From: JAAERC01 sp032123495
GTDB taxonomy: Bacteria > Zixibacteria > MSB-5A5 > GN15 > PGXB01
Direction of reading: 5' to 3'
DNA length: 37,004 bases
NCBI GenBank assembly: GCA_032123495.1
Contig: JAQBFG010000179.1
Coordinates: 1-37,004 of the forward strand
Shown one piece after another: positions 33,784 to 37,004 of the stretch. Positions within the stretch are counted from its first letter, which is position 1, and each line of letters starts with the position of its first letter. The notes under the pieces are model-generated. The model was not told where the DNA came from. It did not search any database and was given only the letters and a program-made list of their open reading frames with translations. Position numbers and translations under genes: made by a program.

Positions 33784-35430
33784 TTATGCTGAAAACGGCA
33801 GAAAAACATGAATCTTTGTTCCTTCTCCCTGAACACTTTCTGCTTTAATCCTGCCGCCCCATGAATACACAATTCCATAACAAACTGAGAGCCCTAATCC
33901 GGTTCCTTTACCTGCCGGTTTGGTTGTATAAAAAGGCTCAAAAATTCGCTCCAGAATTTCGGGGGGGATGCCAATACCATTATCCTCAACCACTAAATGG
34001 GCGCTATTTTTTTCCATATGTGTTCTTATGGAAATTTTACCGCCATTTGGAAGTGCATCAATAGCATTATTGATCAGATTGACCAGGACCTGTTCAAATT
34101 CTATTTGATCAACCAATACTTCCGGAAGGTTATGCTCGATTTCGGATTCAATTTTAATATTGCGGACATTGGCGTGACGTTCCAGAAGGTTAATGACATC
34201 TTTTACCCTTGGAGTAATATCAGTCGGTTCCGGGTTCGATTCCTGTTTCCGTCCGAATTGAAGCATTTTTCGAGTGATACTGGCACATCGTTGTACCTGT
34301 GCCTGGCAACGGTCAACGGAATTGATAATCTGTTCAGATTCACCCACTTTAAGCTCGGAAATAAGATCAGATATATTGGTTTGCTCGGCACTGATTATTG
34401 CCAGCGGGTTGTTTATTTCGTGCGCCAGACCGGTTGCCAATTCGCCGATTGACGCCAGCTTTGCCGAACGAATAAAGGCGCGTGACATCTCTTCTCGTTC
34501 GGCTTGGGCTTTATCAATCTGATTAGTCAAATGCCAAGTCGCAAGAAAAGTGGTAATAATCAATATAGCTACAGCGATAATGACAACCCCGGCAACTTTG
34601 GCGATTGCCTGATTGACCGGTTCCAGGACGGTCGCTAATTCCTGTTTTACAATCAATATCCAGCGATCATTATTTACCCAGGAATTGACTATTATCCAGG
34701 TCGTATCATTTTGTGTAATTCTTTGGTCATTGACGCCGCGATTAAAATCGATAGCTGACAATGGAGATTTATCAAGCAATGAACCCACTCTGGGTGTCGT
34801 CTGATAAATACCTTCTTTATTAATAATGAAAGCATCATTGACCTTATCGGAGACACCGGTTTTGACAAGTTCGTCAAATCGTTGACTATTAATAGTAGCG
34901 CGTAAAATCCATGGGCTTTTTCCCTTCGTGCTTTTGACGGCAATGATACAATGCGGCACTTGCCTGAAACCAAGGAAAACGTCGCTGACATATACTCCTT
35001 GTATCATGACTTCTTTGAACCAGTCTGTTTCACGATAGTTTTTATCCTCAAGCCTGTAGGGACCGACATAAGCCAGATGGTTGCCCTTGATATCAATAAC
35101 TCCCAGATCGATAAAACCACCGTCACTGGACTGATTCAGATCTGAAAGAAAATCCTGTAGTTGTTCCGATATGCAAATATTATCAATTGAGTGCGATTGG
35201 GCCAGCAGATGCAAAAGATGAGTACGGTTTGATATATTGCTTTCTATTGCCTTGGCGTGTCCACTGACCAGTATCCGCATCTGTTCCAATGCCTTCTGCT
35301 CCAAGAGTTCTCCAAAAACAATCCAGCCTCCAAAACCGGCCACAATCAAGGGTAGTAGCGATACGGTCAAAAGGGTCGCGACGATACGCCAGCGAAGAGT
35401 TTTTTGTTTGAAGAATGCCATAAAAGTCAT
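33784..35430 (-). CDS. Cache-domain sensor histidine kinase
   Basis: A membrane sensor kinase of 548 residues. It has a first transmembrane segment (about 15-40), an extracytoplasmic Cache-like ligand domain (about 45-270), a second transmembrane segment (about 278-300), and a HisKA domain with phospho-acceptor His337 in LATGLAHEINNPLA. A HATPase domain follows with NLINNAIDALPNGG, DNGIGIPPE, FYTTKPAGKGTGLGL. Cache domains bind small molecules such as organic acids or amino acids. The kinase heads the array of the double-receiver protein, transporter and receiver-CBS protein. A near-consensus sigma-54 promoter lies about 45 bases upstream of its start. The ligand may be the substrate of the SLC13-like transporter. 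Confidence 0.95.
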   Translation of the reverse strand: MTFMAFFKQKTLRWRIVATLLTVSLLPLIVAGFGGWIVFGELLEQKALEQMRILVSGHAKAIESNISNRTHLLHLLAQSHSIDNICISEQLQDFLSDLNQSSDGGFIDLGVIDIKGNHLAYVGPYRLEDKNYRETDWFKEVMIQGVYVSDVFLGFRQVPHCIIAVKSTKGKSPWILRATINSQRFDELVKTGVSDKVNDAFIINKEGIYQTTPRVGSLLDKSPLSAIDFNRGVNDQRITQNDTTWIIVNSWVNNDRWILIVKQELATVLEPVNQAIAKVAGVVIIAVAILIITTFLATWHLTNQIDKAQAEREEMSRAFIRSAKLASIGELATGLAHEINNPLAIISAEQTNISDLISELKVGESEQIINSVDRCQAQVQRCASITRKMLQFGRKQESNPEPTDITPRVKDVINLLERHANVRNIKIESEIEHNLPEVLVDQIEFEQVLVNLINNAIDALPNGGKISIRTHMEKNSAHLVVEDNGIGIPPEILERIFEPFYTTKPAGKGTGLGLSVCYGIVYSWGGRIKAESVQGEGTKIHVFLPFSA

Positions 35431-35474
35431 TTTTTGCCTACTTGTTTCATTTTCATATTTCTAATCGATATTTT

Positions 35475-35490
35475 AGCAAAGCGTATGCCA
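35475..35490 (-). promoter_or_regulatory. Sigma-54 (-24/-12) promoter of the kinase-transporter array
   Basis: On the minus strand the 16 bases read TGGCATACGCTTTGCT. Against the sigma-54 consensus TGGCACRNNNNTTGCW only one base differs (T for C at the sixth position). The -24 GG and -12 GC are exactly spaced. It points at the histidine kinase gene 45 bases away, and a sigma-54 activator gene lies divergently on the other side. Confidence 0.75.
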
Positions 35491-35548
35491 AATTTAATTA
35501 TGTTAACATATCATATTGATTAACAACAGCTTGTCTTATTTAAAAGAC

Positions 35549-35576
35549 TTGACAATTATTTTATTTATATTATTAT
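35549..35576 (+). promoter_or_regulatory. Candidate sigma-70 promoter of the sigma-54 activator gene
   Basis: TTGACA (35549-35554), a 16-base AT-rich spacer, then TATTAT (35571-35576), pointing at the gene that starts at 35630. It lies back to back with the sigma-54 promoter at 35475-35490. Confidence 0.55.
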
Positions 35577-35629
35577 GAAACGGAAGCATATCATAATGAA
35601 TGACATTTGATAAATAATAGGAATTAATT

Positions 35630-36625
35630 TTGGATAATGACGGCGAAAAATCAGAAATCGGGAACGTTCATTTGAAAAACGAATCGTTTCCTTTTTTGGC
35701 AGCGGTTAAAAGTCAAGCCTTTCATAACGTTCTTGAAATCGCTCAAAAAGTGGCCAAATTCGATTCTTCTGTTTTGATTAGAGGTGAAACAGGAGTAGGA
35801 AAGGAAGTTGTTGCTCGATTTATTCATAGTACCTCACCACGAGCCAAAAATCTGATGTTGGCAATCAACTGTAGCGCATTTCCCGAAACCCTACTTGAAA
35901 GCGAATTATTTGGTCATAAGGCTGGTTCATTTACCGGCGCTATAAAGGACAGGGTCGGAATTTTCGAGCAAGCGGCCAGAGGCACCATTCTTCTCGATGA
36001 AATAGGAGATGTCAACCCGATTACTCAATTAAAACTCCTAAGAGTTTTTCAAGAGAGAGAAATATTGAGGATAGGAGAAAACATTCCAAGAAAAGTAGAT
36101 ACTCGTATTATTTCCGCAACAAATCGTAATTTAGAGAAGGTCGTATTGGAGGGGAAATTCCGTGAAGATTTGCTCTATAGGTTACGGGTCATTGAAATCA
36201 GTGTTCCACCTTTACGTGAAAGACCCGAGGATATAATATCCCTGACTGAATATTTCGTAAAAAAACTCGCCATAAGACTGCGACTTCCAGATTTGAATCT
36301 TGATTGTGAATGTCTTGAATATTTCCAAGCCTATCATTGGCCGGGGAATGTAAGAGAATTACGTAATGCGATTGAACAGGCCGCGATTCTGAGTGAAAAT
36401 GGAAATATAAAAAGTGAGCATATGCCTTCACACGTTCTAAATCCCGATTTTAAATTACAGTATTTTGATATATTAAAACCCCGGACTTTAAGGGAAATGG
36501 AATTTGATTATATCAAAATGGTGTTGCGGTCAACCGGAGGGAATAAAGTCCGCACGGCAAAAATTCTCGGTATAGGTCAGGCAACCCTCTGGCGAAAATT
36601 GAAAAAACATAAAGTAGAACATTAA
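35630..36625 (+). CDS. Sigma-54-dependent transcriptional activator (no N-terminal receiver domain)
   Basis: A bacterial enhancer-binding protein of 331 residues. It has a very short N-terminus (about 25 residues), then an AAA+ domain with Walker A GETGVGKE (52-59), the sigma-54 contact loop GSFTGA (99-104, a variant of GAFTGA), Walker B LLDEIGD (about 121-127) and FREDLLYRLRV arginine finger region. A Fis-type helix-turn-helix ends the protein (NKVRTAKILGIGQATLWRKL). It lacks a receiver or sensor domain, so it may be regulated by another protein, possibly the nearby output-less receiver proteins. The start is TTG 35630, nine bases after AGGAA. It is divergent from the array that it probably activates. 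Confidence 0.93.
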   Translation: MDNDGEKSEIGNVHLKNESFPFLAAVKSQAFHNVLEIAQKVAKFDSSVLIRGETGVGKEVVARFIHSTSPRAKNLMLAINCSAFPETLLESELFGHKAGSFTGAIKDRVGIFEQAARGTILLDEIGDVNPITQLKLLRVFQEREILRIGENIPRKVDTRIISATNRNLEKVVLEGKFREDLLYRLRVIEISVPPLRERPEDIISLTEYFVKKLAIRLRLPDLNLDCECLEYFQAYHWPGNVRELRNAIEQAAILSENGNIKSEHMPSHVLNPDFKLQYFDILKPRTLREMEFDYIKMVLRSTGGNKVRTAKILGIGQATLWRKLKKHKVEH

Positions 36626-36941
36626 AGCAATTCAATAGAGCCGTATTAAATAGTTCCGCCCCGAAATGGACACAAAGGGGAATACCATTTCCGTAACCTA
36701 AACTACAATATAATGTAATATGGCAATTGTTGGAGGTGTATTCATCGACCTCGCCATTGCTGTAATTCGTTGTTATTCAGCAATATATGAATTAAATTGA
36801 AGAGGAGGGGAATCGAACCCCATTCTTGCGTTGTGGCACAAGGAGTTACACCCTGTTGTGACCATATTGTGACCGTTTTTTTGGCAATAATTGAGATCTA
36901 TCTTTAAGTATCTAAGTTCATTCAGATTCTACTATTCCTTG
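36626..36941. other. Intergenic region downstream of the sigma-54 activator gene
   Basis: No gene is evident. A short imperfect inverted repeat (CCGAAATGG ... CCATTTCCG) around 36660-36700 follows the activator stop but has no T-run. The second T-arm-like repeat occupies 36799-36878. Confidence 0.4.
36799..36878 (-). repeat. T-arm-like repeat, copy B (possible attachment-site remnant)
   Basis: Matches 17057-17136 over 80 bases without gaps, about 86 percent identity by hand count. On the minus strand it contains GGGGTTCGATTCCCC, preceded by GTCACAA, GTCACAA and GCCACAA words. The side corresponding to a tRNA acceptor stem differs most between the copies. No integrase gene is adjacent in the window. 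Confidence 0.6.
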
Positions 36942-37004
36942 TTATAGATTACTGGCATTTATGAGCGATTCCACAAGACGGTTTTCGATAAGTTCTACAA
37001 GCCC
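36942..37004 (-). CDS. Possible C-terminal end of a protein running off the window
   Basis: An open frame on the minus strand enters from the window edge and ends at TAA 36942-36944. It reads as a plausible helical C-terminus (LVELIENRLVESLINASN). Only 20 residues are visible, so neither function nor coding status can be settled. Confidence 0.3.
   Translation of the reverse strand, partial: GLVELIENRLVESLINASNL

Overview
The window is bacterial chromosome of moderate to low GC. The best lineage clue is a decayed beta-helix secretion gene at 17145-17836 whose C-terminal tail (GQKVRTLVN ... GVYLYRIQ ... KKMLLLK) is the sorting/FlgD-like tail typical of FCB-group bacteria (Zixibacteria-, Marinimicrobia- or KSB1-like candidate phyla). 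The lineage is an inference. There are no rRNA genes, complete tRNA genes, CRISPR arrays, transposases or integrases.

Layout. (1) 1-3127, plus strand: the end of a PAS-GAF-LuxR regulator, a degenerate GIY-YIG domain protein, a strong terminator and pyruvate kinase. (2) 3570-7527, plus strand: a tight four-gene operon of an HMG-CoA-lyase-type lyase, a class III CoA-transferase and both subunits of an aconitase-family hydro-lyase, closed by a strong terminator. The set fits a pathway that hydrates a small unsaturated acid, loads CoA and cleaves the hydroxyacyl-CoA to acetyl-CoA plus a keto acid. (3) 7634-12033, minus strand: an arylamine N-acetyltransferase-like protein, a homodimeric pyruvate dehydrogenase E1 (aceE) split by a frameshift in a seven-G run, and an unknown protein. 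(4) 12169-14911, minus strand: molybdenum cofactor genes moaA, moaD and a MoaE-MoeB-rhodanese triple fusion. (5) 15309-17836: a DUF2938-like membrane protein, an MDR-type oxidoreductase with a palindromic operator candidate, a tRNA-T-arm-like repeat and the secretion pseudogene.

(6) 17873-35430, minus strand: fourteen genes all facing one way. In transcription order they are a Cache-domain histidine kinase, a double-receiver protein, an SLC13-like transporter, a receiver-CBS protein, an outer-membrane porin, a cytoplasmic group 3b-type [NiFe] hydrogenase (hydB, a cyclic-nucleotide-binding-domain gene, hydG, hydD, hydA), its maturation protease, a HypA-like protein without a zinc finger, a tandem-duplicated DsrC/TusE-like protein, then hypF, hypC, hypD and hypE. 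A near-consensus sigma-54 promoter (35475-35490) lies just upstream of the kinase gene, and a sigma-54 activator gene is divergent from it (35630-36625). Environmental sensing, uptake of an anionic substrate and hydrogen metabolism may therefore be under one regulatory roof. A second copy of the T-arm-like repeat lies beyond this block (36799-36878), so the two copies bracket the hydrogenase/transporter region.

The main candidates for something undescribed are the sensor-transporter-porin-hydrogenase array, its double DsrC-like protein, the transporter with altered signature motifs, the MoaE-MoeB-rhodanese fusion, and the bracketing repeat pair.
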